Shown here: one piece after another, positions 20,577 to 31,800 of the stretch
How the letters are laid out: each line of letters starts with the position of its first letter
Numbering within the stretch: the stretch's first letter is position 1
NCBI RefSeq assembly: GCF_000142905.1
Contig: NW_013657654.1
Coordinates: 1-64,000 of the forward strand
Reading direction: 5' to 3'
DNA: 64,000 nt
From: Thecamonas trahens ATCC 50062
Taxonomy: Eukaryota; Apusozoa; Apusomonadida; Apusomonadidae
Notes under the pieces: generated by a model
Seen by the model: the letters and a program-made list of their open reading frames with translations, nothing else
Told to the model about the DNA's origin: nothing
The model's database searches: none
Position numbers and translations under genes: made by a program

Positions 20577-22999
20577 TTAGAGTCGGGCACCGTGCCGGAG
20601 GAGCAAGGTCTCGACCTGATCGATGCCAACAGGGACGAGCGGGAGAGGAAGCCCGAGTAGAACGACTCGCCCTGCATGCGGATGGCGTCGATGAACATAG
20701 CGACAAGGTGTGGCGAGGCCGAGAGGGCGCCAGCCGAGTCGAGGACAAGCAGGGCTCGGACCATGTTGGAGGTCGAGAGCTGGGCAAGGAGCTCGGCGCC
20801 CGGGCGCTCGCTGGAGACGAGGGCGTCGGTCATGGCCTCCACGAGCGGGTTGACGGCAGCTGATGCCGGATGCGCAGTGTGGAGCGCCCAGGCCAGGCCC
20901 ATGGCGACCGGGAACGAGACCGCCGACGCCGAGCCGCTTGCCACACGCTGCTCGACGGCGCGGCGGGTGGCCGGGAAGGCGACGCCAGCACGTGCAAGGG
21001 AGACGCAGGCAGCGGCCACCCAGCCGGGCGCGAGTTCATCGAGCCGCGCGGCAATGGTCTCGTCGAGTGCGGCGTAGATCGGATGCCGGGCGTCAAAGGC
21101 GCCCGACTCGACCTGCGTCGCCGCCGAGAGAACCTGCTTGAGCGGATGCGGCCCGAGGCGCGGGAGCTGCGGAACGAGGGCGCCCATGACGGTCTCGAAA
21201 AACGCGAGCGAGAACGTCGATGCTCGCGAGCATGCCACCGCAATGTTGGCCCAGTCGGGTCCGCTCAACTCGTCAGCCCGGGCGGCGATTTCGTTCTGGA
21301 TGGCCGAGAAGAGGAGGAACTGGTTGACCGACGTATGGTTGGCCTTGGCGTAGGCAAAGGCGTTGGTGCAGAGCGAGCGGGCGTCAAACTCGCTCAGTCG
21401 CGCCCGCATCACTACCGCAAGCTCGTCGAGTGCCTCGGCCACAAATCGGTGGACTTCGGGCGTCTCGCGCGCAAGCGCTGACCGCGCCCGCCGCAGCGTC
21501 GAGATCAAGATCGAGAGCTCTTGCGCTGAGCAAGCATCCGCCCGGCCGCGCACCAGGTCGTCGACCAGCGTCATGTACGCCTCGGCGTCGCCGCCGGTCG
21601 TCGCCAGCGCCCACGCCGTCATCACCGCCTCGGACGGCGACGCTCCCTCGCTCCCGCGCGCCACAAGCTCGCCGCCCAGTAGTGAGACCGTCCGCGACGT
21701 ATCCATTCCAGCCTTGGCAAACGCCCACGCCGTGTTCGCCAGGCCCTGCAGCGTAAAATACGGCAGCAGCTCCGGCACCGCTCCACCAATCGCCGCAAAC
21801 ACTGCCCGCAGCGCCGGGCCGGCCTCGCGCGACCGCGCAATGCTCGGCTTTGCAGCCACTCCGCGCGCCAGCGCCCACGCCAGGTTCGCAGCCTCCTGTG
21901 CCGAGCTCACCTCGCCGCCCAGCGCAGTGAAGCGCGCGCAAGCCGAGGCAATAAGCCCCGCAGGCAGCGCCCCGTCCGGCTCAAAGTGGCCCGCCGCGCA
22001 CAGCGCACGCGTCACCTGCCGCATCGCCAGCGAACGCATTCGCGACTGCAGGACAGACAGTGCCTGCGCCTTGAACGCCGGCACCGAGCCCGGCGCAGAC
22101 TGGCCAAGGCACCACACCAGGAACACCAGGTCCTCGGCAGACGACGAGAGCAGCGACCGCGCCAGCTCCGGATCCGCCATCCGCTCCAGCAGCCTCTCGT
22201 CGACGTGGCCAACCTTGCACAGGCCCCACATGGTCATGATGAGGTCGCGCGGAGTAAAGGCGTCCGCTCGGCTCGCCGCGTACGCCGCCAGCGCGTTGAG
22301 CGCCTCCTGCCGCGGACTCGCCCGCGCGTTGACCATCGACCACAGCAGGACAGGAACCGATCGCGGTGGGTAGGCATCAAGGACTTGCGGGAGTGAGCTT
22401 AGAACGCCGTCAAGCACCGTCCGCGCCCGCGCCTCGGCCTCGGCACGGAACGCCGCCGGCGCGTCGACCGCCGCCTTGGTCATGCACCATGCCAGCAACG
22501 TCGAGTCCTTCGGCTCCAGCTCTGCAGCAGCGGCACCATGGCCAGCAGCGGTGGCCAAGCTCGTCAAATAGCCCGAGTCCGTCGACGCATCCGTGCCGAG
22601 CTTGACAAAGACCCAGCCCATCTTGATCCGCTCCGGGAGGGTGAAGGCGTCTGCCGCGTCGGCAGCCACCGCCGGTAGCACCGAGTACAGCCGATGCCGG
22701 AACGATGCCAGCGGGAGCAAGTCATGAACAACAGCCTTGAGCTGCTCGGGCGCAAGGCTCCTCGCCGCCGCAGCATCTGCCACCGTGTTCAGCACCTGCC
22801 GAATCTCCCCATTAGCCAGAGCCTCGGCCCGTGCCGCCCGAGCGCTCGCCTCCCGCCGGGTGAGGGCATGGAGACTCTCCACCGCAGCCGCCGTCACCGC
22901 CGCATCCGGCCGCGTCCCTACCCCACGCACCCCGTACAGGCGTCTAGCTATCATGCCCACCAGCGGTTGCCCCGCAGCCAGCCGCACTCGACCCAGCAT
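20577..22999 (-). CDS. Organellar helical-repeat (OPR/FASTK-like) protein
   Basis: About 807 residues starting at ATG 22999. The N-terminus (MLGRVRLAAGQPLVGMIARR) is Arg-rich, acid-free and presequence-like. The body is a run of degenerate ~35-residue helical repeats marked by ANLAWALARG, ANTAWAFAKAG, VMTAWALATTG and TNAFAYAKAN. These are hallmarks of octotricopeptide/FASTK-related proteins that bind organellar RNA. No RAP domain is evident. Near 20652-20654 the frame switches, as if one G were missing. The better C-terminus is in the other frame (PLVPVGIDQVETLLLRHG, stop at 20577); the plain frame would run on to 20495 with an unlikely Trp/Pro tail. The start codon lies at the edge of the duplicated 63-bp segment, 61 bp from the left end of a hAT transposon, so the native promoter may be displaced. 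Confidence 0.7.
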
Positions 23000-23059
23000 C
23001 GGTGTGGGCTGGGTGTCAGAGGAGGGAGAGAGAGAGATGGCTGGTGATGGGCCCACCTC
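22997..23059 (+). repeat. Left copy of the 63-bp direct repeat flanking the hAT element
   Basis: Identical, base for base, to 25747-25809. It starts at the CAT that is the antisense of the helical-repeat gene's start codon and ends with CCCACCTC next to the transposon terminus. Confidence 0.95.
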
Positions 23060-25746
23060 CAGTGTACGGAACGACGATAGTCATAGTCATTCGTAGTCAA
23101 AAGATTTAGTCATTAGTTAGTCAGTCAAACGTCAATGACTAAGATGGTGATCAAGACGGAGGCACCCCTCTCACACGCAGCATGCCCCGTTCTTCGGCCT
23201 TGTGGCAGCTTGTCACGCACCAGAACAGAGAGGCTCCTTGCTGCAGGCTCTGCGGCAAGCAGATTAGCCTCAACAGTTTCAAGTCGACCTCAAATATCAA
23301 AAGCCACTTCCGAAACGCCCACAGCGAGGTGCTGTCGGCGCTGGACGTTGATGTCCCCACGTCCAGCCAGCGGCTGCAGGCGTACTTCCCCTCGGAAGAC
23401 CGCTTGAAGGCTGCAAAGCCGCGCGTTGCGGAATACGCGCTCAAGAGCGTGCTGTACAAGCACCGCTCGTTTGCGTCGATCGAAGACCCGTACCTCGCCC
23501 ACATGTTCGCTGTCGCAGTGGGTTTGAGTGCGACGAGCGTGCGCAAGATTCTACCGTGCGAGAAGCACCTGCGTGAGGGTGTACTCGATCGCGTTTTCCT
23601 CCAGTACCGCACCAAGATGCAGGAGCACATTGGGGACGGGCCTATCTCCCTCATCGTCGATGAGTGGACGTCGTCTGGGACGCGCCATACCTTTCTCGGT
23701 GTGTGTGCCCAGTTCTACAGTTCGGGAGTGCGCATGACAATCCCCATCGGGTTCAAGGCGCTCACCGCCGATCTCATGAACGCTGTTCGCTCAACGTCTG
23801 ACGACAGCGCCGAGTACGACACCACATATCTCTCCGCCAACGCCGAGAATCTCGCCAAGGTGGTGAAGCTCTGTGTGACAGAGTTCGGGATTGACTGGGT
23901 CCAGGTAGTCGCCTTGTCTAGCGACACAACGGCGCTCATGCCCCGGATGACAAAGCGCTTCCTCGAACTCCCGTGGCATCCATGTCTCTCCCACCGCATT
24001 CAGCGCATCGTCGGTGACGTGCTCAAGGCGGTACAGGCTGACAGTGAGCTGGATCCTGCCTTGGTGCAGACAGACTTGGTCTCGAGCCGTGACACGGCCG
24101 TACTCGAGATGGGCGGCGTAGGCGAGGACACGGACGACGAGGACGTCGAAAAGGAGGATGGGTTCTCGGAGGTGGCATCGTTGTCGTCGTCAGAGTGGCC
24201 GACGCTGAGTGATACCGTTGCATCCGATGACCTTGCCTCTGCCCCGCTCGTGGGAAGCACTGACGCAATTTCTAAGCTGCGCCGCCTTGTCTCTTTCATC
24301 TCTCGCTCGTCCAAGGCCAAGCGCACGATGCGCCACTTCATCAACAAGAAGAACATCGAGGCTACGCACGCATACAAGTCCGCGCTGAACTCATATGAGA
24401 TGGATGTCCAGCTTGGTCAAGTGACCGTGGATGACAAACCGTCTCCACCCGTCCTGGTAACATACACGTCGTTGCGGCCGGACGTGAGTACTCGCTGGGG
24501 CTCGACGGTGACTATGCTGGAACGGGCGTCGAGGATGAAGGATGCCGTGGATTTTGTTTCGACTGAGATCGCGGGTGCCCCGGCTAAGTTGACCGCGAGC
24601 GAGTGGGACGAGGTACATGACGCTGTGGAGGTACTCCTCACGATCAACAACTCGTGCATCATGTCTCAGACGTCCGATATGTCGTCCTCCCTTTCGCTCC
24701 TTACGATGGTGGCGATTGTGGACGATCTGGCAGAGCTCAAGATCAACAACGAGGATATCCCTAGGATCCAACAGCTGTGCGACATCGCCACCCAGGCAGC
24801 GTACAAACAGGTTGCGTACATGTACAAAGAGGATGCGTGCCTCTTTGCTCTCCTTATTGACACGACTGTCACCAAGGACGACCTTGTGTATGTCCAGGGA
24901 GTTGTCGCCGACGCCAACAACTCGCTTGGTGTGCGCCATCTGGCGACCGCTGCTGAGGTCCACCATGACATGTGGCGTCGCTTGGCAGACGTCCTTGAGC
25001 CCAAGCTCCTGGACGTTCTGTCCACGCTCCCGTCGCATACTGCGGCGTCATCGAGCGGAGCGAGCAACACGCTTCCGCAAGAATCGCGGGACCCCACGTA
25101 CTTTTCCCCGAGTATGTCTGCTGCCGGTGGGCCATCCAAGGTGGTAATGGCTGAGCCGGCTTCATCGCCACAGGCGCGCTCGCGGATGGACGCGGAGCGC
25201 GAGGCGCGCGCTCGTAACATTGCCAAGCGCGAGAAGAACGCGGGGAAGCGCCTGCGCGCGAAGAGCGTTGATGAGGTTCGCGGCTGCAAGGTGCGAAAGA
25301 TGACGGTGAACGATACGCCTGCGTCTGTGGCTTCGTTCAGCAACTACAAGCTCGTCGAAGTGTTCTGCAAGGTTCTCACGGCTACGTTGTACAACAGTCG
25401 GCTAATCTCTACCTCTTCAAGTTTGTCCGTAGGCGACATGTTGGCTAAGTTTGAGGACGTGTGCGTCGGTCTCGAGTCTCGCAAGAACTGGAACCGCAAG
25501 GCTGACGTACGGCGGATCCAGGTGCTGTGTGCGAGGTTCCGCTTGTGGGGCCAGGGGATCCTTCTTCCATCGGCCTCCGCTGCCAGCGTCGAACGGCTCA
25601 ACTCGGTGGCGACAGACATGATGACGAGGAAGCGGAACCGCCTCTCGGCTCTGCGCGCCGAGAAGATGATGCTCCTGCGTGCATGGATGCTTTTCGACTT
25701 TGAGCTGACGAAGAAACTGTAGTGACGATACGCATCAGCTGTTAGT
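23060..25746 (+). mobile_element. hAT-family DNA transposon, right terminus apparently missing
   Basis: The left end begins CAGTGTACGG (23060), a typical hAT terminus, preceded by CCCACCTC (23052-23059) that could be the 8-bp target duplication. Five TAGTCA hexamers follow at 23078-23123, as expected for subterminal transposase sites. The element carries one intact 846-residue transposase. On the right, no inverted copy of CAGTGTACGG is found. Instead, after a single TAGTCA (25743-25748), the sequence becomes a 63-bp copy of the left flank, which ends in the same CCCACCTC and then leaves into unique DNA. Confidence 0.88.
23182..25722 (+). CDS. hAT transposase with BED zinc finger
   Basis: An 846-residue uninterrupted protein from ATG 23182. 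The N-terminal BED-type finger reads CCRLCGKQISLNSFKS then NIKSHFRNAH. The RNase-H-like catalytic region shows the first Asp in SLIVDEWTSSG (about 157), the second in ALSSDTTALM (about 246) and the C-x2-H motif in HPCLSHRI. An acidic insert (EDTDDEDVEKEDGF) follows. The C-terminal hAT dimerisation segment reads LPSASAASVERLNSVATDMM. There are no stops or frameshifts, so the protein may still be functional, but the copy seems unable to move because its right end is gone. Confidence 0.93.
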   Translation: MPRSSALWQLVTHQNREAPCCRLCGKQISLNSFKSTSNIKSHFRNAHSEVLSALDVDVPTSSQRLQAYFPSEDRLKAAKPRVAEYALKSVLYKHRSFASIEDPYLAHMFAVAVGLSATSVRKILPCEKHLREGVLDRVFLQYRTKMQEHIGDGPISLIVDEWTSSGTRHTFLGVCAQFYSSGVRMTIPIGFKALTADLMNAVRSTSDDSAEYDTTYLSANAENLAKVVKLCVTEFGIDWVQVVALSSDTTALMPRMTKRFLELPWHPCLSHRIQRIVGDVLKAVQADSELDPALVQTDLVSSRDTAVLEMGGVGEDTDDEDVEKEDGFSEVASLSSSEWPTLSDTVASDDLASAPLVGSTDAISKLRRLVSFISRSSKAKRTMRHFINKKNIEATHAYKSALNSYEMDVQLGQVTVDDKPSPPVLVTYTSLRPDVSTRWGSTVTMLERASRMKDAVDFVSTEIAGAPAKLTASEWDEVHDAVEVLLTINNSCIMSQTSDMSSSLSLLTMVAIVDDLAELKINNEDIPRIQQLCDIATQAAYKQVAYMYKEDACLFALLIDTTVTKDDLVYVQGVVADANNSLGVRHLATAAEVHHDMWRRLADVLEPKLLDVLSTLPSHTAASSSGASNTLPQESRDPTYFSPSMSAAGGPSKVVMAEPASSPQARSRMDAEREARARNIAKREKNAGKRLRAKSVDEVRGCKVRKMTVNDTPASVASFSNYKLVEVFCKVLTATLYNSRLISTSSSLSVGDMLAKFEDVCVGLESRKNWNRKADVRRIQVLCARFRLWGQGILLPSASAASVERLNSVATDMMTRKRNRLSALRAEKMMLLRAWMLFDFELTKKL

Positions 25747-25809
25747 CATCGGTGTGGGCTGGGTGTCAGAGGAGGGAGAGAGAGAGATGGCTGGTGATGG
25801 GCCCACCTC
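25747..25809 (+). repeat. Right copy of the 63-bp direct repeat flanking the hAT element
   Basis: A perfect copy of 22997-23059. It is far longer than the 8-bp target duplications made by hAT elements. It carries the antisense start codon of the helical-repeat gene but no coding sequence behind it. Confidence 0.95.
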
Positions 25810-26113
25810 GCGAGCTGGCGAGGCCTGGATGGTAGCCTAGCTGATGCCGATGGCGAGGAGGCAAGAGCTCATCCTTCTGCACTGGTGAGAGATCGCTCTC
25901 CCCTCATCAAAGGCTTGCGCTACTTGGTGGCTGTGGCTCAGTCTGCAGGTGTGTCCCATGTTCGGCCGAGTGCTTGATGGCGGTGGGTGGGGGCGGTGGC
26001 CACCTCGGACTGGGTCGGCTGCTGTGGGTGGCTGGGTGGCTCGGTGGCGGCAGAGCAAGGTGCGAGGTGCGAGTCGGAGAGGGGGACTACACTCAGCTCG
26101 TGGAGGCAAGCCC
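25810..26113. other. Intergenic DNA right of the transposon
   Basis: Unique DNA without a supported gene. It serves as the upstream region of the gene starting at 26114 and contains GGTGGC-rich stretches. Confidence 0.5.
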
Positions 26114-27594
26114 ATGTCTGGGCCACACATGCAAGGAGGCCACAACCCACTGCAGGGCTATGAGGACCTCCTGGGCCTGGCAGAGGATCCCTCACTCGAC
26201 GCACAGCTGCGGAACCTGGACCTCTCGGCCGAGTACGCGACGAGGAGGAGGAGGGGGAGGGGGGGGGGGGGGGGGGGAGAGGGAGGGAGGAGGAAGGGAG
26301 GAAGGGAGGGAGGGGAGGGAGGGGGAGGGAGGGAGGGGGGGATGGACCTAGCGGTGCGGGATGCTGTGTAGCTGCTGCCGGCCTGGTGCTGGGCTGGTTC
26401 TGGTGGTGGTCGACCCTGGCCTGGTCTGGGTGGTCGTGGCCAGGAACATCATGGCCGACCAGTCGACGAGGGGAAGAAGAACTCACTCAGATGGGTGCGG
26501 TGTGCGGTGCGGTGTGCGGTGTGAGGGGGTGGCAGGGCAACGGAGCCGTTCCCGATGATTCCGCTTGGCCTGGATGAGGCGCTGCTGGCAGAGTACGGCG
26601 AGTCGGCGGTGCAGCTTGTGCTAGTGGATGAGCCGCCGGAGACGGTGTACAAGAACACGACGTATCATCTGCAGGCGGCGCTGGTATCATCGGATGACAA
26701 GCTTGTTCCGTTCCCATTCTTTCTCCCGGACGATTCCGGCAGGATGATAGAGTACGACTCACTCACCGTCCGTGCACAACTGCTGTACCACGACAACTCG
26801 CCAGTCCCGTCCAAGCGAACGGTCTCGGTCGACGATGCCACCGGCGCGCCGACAACCAAGGAGCTACCACCACTGCGTGCAAGCGAAGGCATCATGCGTG
26901 ACGGGGTGGCCAACGTAGCGCTCGGTGTCAACGCGCTCTCCGGCCGCGGCAAGTCGCTCATCCTTTACAAGCTCAAGATTTACGTCGAGGAGGCGCCACA
27001 GCTCTGCCTCCACACCGATACCTTTATTGTCCGCTCCAAGCCGCCAACCAAGTCAAAAACAAGATCAGGCAAGACGCCCAAGACCTCGCCCAAGGCTGTG
27101 CTGTCTGCCAAGCGCACAAAACCAGCGCGTCGCCGCCGGGGCAGCCGATGGCCTGGGCCATGGCCTCCTCGCCGCACACCTCGCATGGCCCGGTCGACAT
27201 GGACCAGGAGCGCGTTGCCGTGCCAGTCCGCGCCTCCCACACCGCGCCAGCGAGCACGACGACCTCACCGGCGCATCGCTCGTCGACAACCTCGCTCGCT
27301 GCCATGGTCATGGGCGATCCCGAAGGTTCGCGGGGTGGGCTCGGCATGGGCGGGCACGCCGCCTCCGGCTCGGATCCAGTGCTCTCCACCCTGCAGGGCT
27401 TTATGGACATGCACCCGCCGTCGTCGGCCGAGCCTGCTGAGCTGCTGAGGCTCATCCAGTCGTCGGTCGTCGCCCCGCTCCTCTCGGAGATCTTTGCCCT
27501 CCGCGCCTCGCTCTCCGAGCAGCGCGCGCTCACCACCGCGCTCAACACCAAGCTGCAGTACCTCGAGCATCGACTCTCTCACACACAGCGTTGA
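26114..27594 (+). CDS. Unidentified protein with a beta-rich domain and C-terminal coiled coil
   Basis: Two exons (26114-26232 and 26536-27594), with a 303-nt intron containing a poly-G tract and joining in phase 2, give about 392 residues. I do not recognise the family. Residues about 50-240 look like one folded beta-rich domain (VQLVLVDEPPETVYKNTTYH, LTVRAQLLYHD, KSLILYKLKIYVEEA, LCLHTDTFIVRSKPP). A Lys/Cys segment (QDLAQGCAVCQAHK) follows, then a His/Pro/Ser linker and a C-terminal coiled coil (LLSEIFALRASLSEQRAL...LQYLEHRL). The end of the domain, with SKPP before a basic patch, recalls some immunoglobulin-fold transcription factors; that is speculation. The frame changes at 27046-27047, as if one A were missing; past that point the first frame degenerates into Arg/Pro nonsense. 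Confidence 0.6.
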
Positions 27595-27634
27595 CAAATC
27601 GCCGTGGGGGCATATGCTGGACGCTGAAGTGGTT

Positions 27635-28578
27635 TTACGAGAAGCACGGCCGGAGGCTACGGTTGCGGTGGATCGAGAGCCCGGCGGCTACCACTGTGAC
27701 CAGGAGCCCGACCGCGATCTCGGACATGAACGAGGCGACGTAGAGAACATGCTTCATCGTCGTCGCCGACTGTTTCTCGGCAAGCGGCGGCAGACGCGCC
27801 GCGGTCGCCATGCCTACATTCCCTGCGCGGCCCTCGTGGTACTCTGCCTGTGACGAGTAGCTCGAGCCCGAACTCGACGAGCCTGAGCCCAAGCTCGTCT
27901 CGGATCCGGAACAGGACCGCGAAACTGAGCTGGTGGTCGAGTCAGAGTCGGGCGCAGCGCCAGCTGGCGCAGCCTCGGCATCGGACGGCGCGTCTGGGTG
28001 CGGCGGCGCGCAAAAGTTGAGGTACGACTGAAGGATAAGAAAGACGCCGGCGGCGACAAAGGTCAGTATGCCGAGGACGAGCCAGACGGCAGGCACATCG
28101 TCGGCGTCGGCCATGTACGCCATGGAAAGACCGGAATGCCAAGGAAGAACAACATGGCGGCGACGGAATGGATGAGCGTGGAGACGCCGATGGGGATGGT
28201 GAGGCAGCCAGGGCCAAAGCCCACGTAGTACGTAGTCACCGTTCCCGCGCCGTCGGTGTAGAAGATGCCCACCAGCGGGAGGCACCAGATAATCAGCAGC
28301 TGGGCCCACCACGAAAAGTCCGACAAGTCCGACCCGTTCCACCGCTCAAGCATCAGCAGCAGGCTCAGGCCCGACGAGACAGCAAAAGTGAGCGCAAAGA
28401 GCAGTCGGTTGCCAAAGCTCCGAGGATCAGCCGCATAGCTGGAGATGGTAGTGAACGTCGTCCGAATCCGTCCGTAATTGTACACAATGTGCACGCCAAA
28501 GACGGCCACAATCGCCACCAACGCAGCGCCCTCTAGGCCCAGTGCCACCACTGCGTACTCGTGCTGGCAAGTACTCAT
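27635..28578 (-). CDS. Six-helix membrane protein, Frag1/DRAM/Sfk1-like
   Basis: About 314 residues from ATG 28578. Hydrophobic helices lie at EYAVVALGLEGAALVAIVAV, LLFALTFAVSSGLSLLLML, WWAQLLIIWCLPLVGIFY, LIHSVAAMLFFLGIPVF, VWLVLGILTFVAAGVFLILQ and SEIAVGLLVTVVAAGL, with a Ser/acidic loop before the last. The HSVAA-x-FF pattern and layout resemble the Frag1/DRAM/Sfk1 family, but similarity is weak. The frame switches at the AAA run 28126-28128 (plus strand), as if one base were missing; the repaired length is a multiple of three. A run of 27 Gs lies about 40 bp upstream of the ATG. Confidence 0.55.
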
Positions 28579-28617
28579 CTTGCGTGGATGTGGGAGCAGT
28601 GGAGTGGCGGGAGGGAA

Positions 28618-28644
28618 GGGGGGGGGGGGGGGGGGGGGGGGGGG
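28618..28644 (+). repeat. 27-base poly-G tract
   Basis: An uninterrupted run of about 27 G on the plus strand (C on the coding strand of the downstream minus-strand gene), located in that gene's presumed 5' leader or promoter. Similar shorter runs occur at 16840-16853, 26259-26276, 37287-37302, 47827-47850 and 57469-57482. Exact lengths of such runs are unreliable. Confidence 0.9.
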
Positions 28645-28825
28645 AGGCAGTTGGCTGCCTTGGGCACGTGGGAAGTTTTTTTTCAACACTGAATGGGCTG
28701 TGCGCATGGCATGTGTGCAAGTCAGCAGGTGCAGCAGCGGAACCCGGCCCCCGCGCGTTGTACATTGCGTTGCCAGAAATGGGTGGCGGGTGCAGTGGAA
28801 GTTCTGGCTGCGGCTCCGTGCTCGG

Positions 28826-31800
28826 CTACAGGTCGATCATCTCGGTGGCAATGATGTCGCTCGAGTCAAACGAGCCATCCTTGAGGATGCCCTTGGACTG
28901 GGAAGCCTCGAGAAAGGCTGACTCGAGGAGGTTAGCAAGGGCCGGGTCCAGGTCGGCGGCTTCGCGCTGGAAGAGGCGCTCAAAGCGGCGCGAGCGGTCG
29001 CGGGTGGCCGAGTACAGCCGAGCCGGGTTGCGCTCGGCGCGGATGTCGCGGATTTCGATGACGACGGCGTGGACCGAGATGACGACAAGAGCAATGATGC
29101 AGACGATGACGGCAGCGAGGAAGAACATGTCAAAGGCGTCCGAGTCGCGCTCGGCGTACGAGCCCGCGCCTAGTAGGACAAATCCGATGAGAACAAACGA
29201 GAGGAGGCTCTCGGTCCGGTTGTACAGCGGGTAGTAGTACGGCTGGTAGTGGTTGACGATGACGAGCCCGACAAGGAGGATGGCCATGAGCAGGCCGATC
29301 TGGATGAGCTGGTGATTGGTGAAAAAGACGGCAGCAATGACAAGGCCGAGCCGCTTGGTCAGATTCGCCACCTCGCCCCAGTAGTACGGCGTGCGGTAGA
29401 GCCGGTAGAGTGAGCCGCAGCGCGCAAAGACGGCCGGCTCAAAGAGCGAGTCGCGGACAGAGATGAGATTGAAAAGAAAGTAGCTCGGGAAGCCGACGAC
29501 GTAGACCGCGACGCCAAAGAGGCCAAAACAAAGGTGCTCCACCATGCGCCGTCGTAGCACTTGATCCCGAGGTCCGAATCGAGCGCAAACGAGCCGTTGG
29601 GCAGCCGGGTGCAGTCAAAGTACGAGAGCGTGGCCTTGGCCAGCGGAATGTACAGCAGCGGTGCAAACATGAAGAGCAGGCCATCGACAAAGGCCTTGAG
29701 CGTGAGGTCCGGAAGCTGGACCCGGATCGACTCGAACGACGACCTTGCCAACTTGAGCACCACAAACGCCACCACCACAATGGCAAGACCTAGGAGCGGG
29801 AGGCACATAGCGAGTGAGTAGTTGGCGTAAAATCCGCCGACAGAGCACTCGGTCCTGAACAACCGCAGGTCGACGTTGAATGCCTTGAAGCCCGAGAGCA
29901 CGCTCGACGCCGCAGACGTCCACGCCAGGCTGGCGTCGGCTACAATGCCCACCACCTGGAACGCCACCACCACCATCGACAGCGTCGATGGCGCCAGCCG
30001 CATCCGCAGCTCACTCTTGCCGCGGCTCGCTGCGTTGCGGTTCGCTCGCATCACCGACATGACAAGCACCACAATGGCCAGCCCGGTCACGCCCACAAGC
30101 GCCACAATAAAGAGCGCCAGAAACTTGCCTGGCGCATCAGGACACTTGGCGCACTGGCCCTGCTCGTCCGAGTAATACTTGTCGGCGCAGGTGTTGCACA
30201 GGTAGCCGGCGTAGCCGGTGTGGCACCGGTTCCCGCCGGCGCACGCGGCCGGCCGGATGCACGACACAAACCCGGCCTCGGTCTCATAAAACCCTTTGGC
30301 CGAGACCGGCCGCGCCGCGCCGCCGGCACACACAGCGCCGGTCGGACACGGCTCACACGGCCGCTTCGCTGTCCGCATCCCAGCACCCTCCCAGTACCCG
30401 GGCACACACGAGCAGTTTGCAAACGAGCTCGAGCCGGCCGGGCCCGCTGAGAACTGCGGGCAGATGGCGCACGCTTCCGAATTGGACTCCTCAGAGTACG
30501 TCGACGCCTCGCAAGTTGTACATGTAAACTGCTCGAAAACCCGCATGCCCGGCGAGCACCGCTCGCGCGCCGCCACCGGAAACGGCGACGCCGGCACATC
30601 GACATCATTGAACGAAATAGCGATGGTGTAGAGCCCGCCGTTGGGAAACTGGATCGGAACCACACCCACAAACTGGTCATTCGATGGGTTGTCTGCCGCG
30701 CCAGGCGCAAGGACCCGCGCCGCCAGATTCTGGCTTGTCGCCGTCACATTCGACGACTTGAGCCGGATTTCCGCGTTAAGGTTGCTGGAATCGGTCTGAT
30801 CAATCGCGTTGCCAAACTCGTCGGCAAGCGCAAAGAAAAAGTCGAGCGCCTTGCCGGCCTCCACTTCGTACGACTGGGCGCCAGGGCCCAGAATTGGGTC
30901 GACCAGCTCGCATCTGGCGCCCGACGGCGGACCGGCCACAATGTCAACAATTTTTCTCGCAAACCCGCGAGAAGCTGGCGCCTCAAAGAGCTGCCCGAGG
31001 ATGCCAAAGCCAAGCATGTAGCGGCCGGCCGTCGTCGGTAGTTTGACCTTGAAAAGTTCATCGTCGCCGCCGAGTTTGAACACCTCGAGTGCCACTCGCC
31101 CGGAAGTAGGTGCGAGGATCTCCACGAGCACCTCATGAGCCCCGAGCGAGACAGTAGCCGAGGACGCCGTCCTGCCACGCATATTAAATTGAACGTATTG
31201 ACCAGCCTTGAATTCCGAGGCCGTCGCAGGCCCGCCTCTGTTCCAGCTCTCAGCAAATGACGCGGTGATGTTGACCTCGGAGCATGACGGGACAGGACTC
31301 CAATAGTGTTCATAGTAGTTGTCAATGTCGGGACCGTACACGCAGGAGCTCATTGGCTTGCCAAACATGTTGAAACCTTCGTCGCAGGTGTACGCACACA
31401 ATGCACCGCGGGGAACCTGAGCCACGGTCTCCGTGCAGTTGCTGCTGCCTGAATCGATGAATGCGACATCCGCAGGCAGGCCATCGCACTCGTCCAGGAT
31501 GCACTGGGGGGATGGATTCCACTCGAAACCACTCATCACGTCGTATGTGCAGATAAAGTCGTCCGAAGGATTGCCAGAGATGATGAATCCCGGATGGCAG
31601 GTGACGATGGCTTTGCTTCCGACGCCCATGCCACTCGGATACGTGACATCGCCGTTAAGGAACGACAGGAAGGGGCAGCCTTCTGGCGGAGGTGGAGGGG
31701 GAAACATCGGCGACGGTGACGGCGACGGTGACGGCGACGGTGACGGTGACGGTGACGGCGACGGTGACGGCGACGGTGACGGTGACGGTGACGGCGACGG

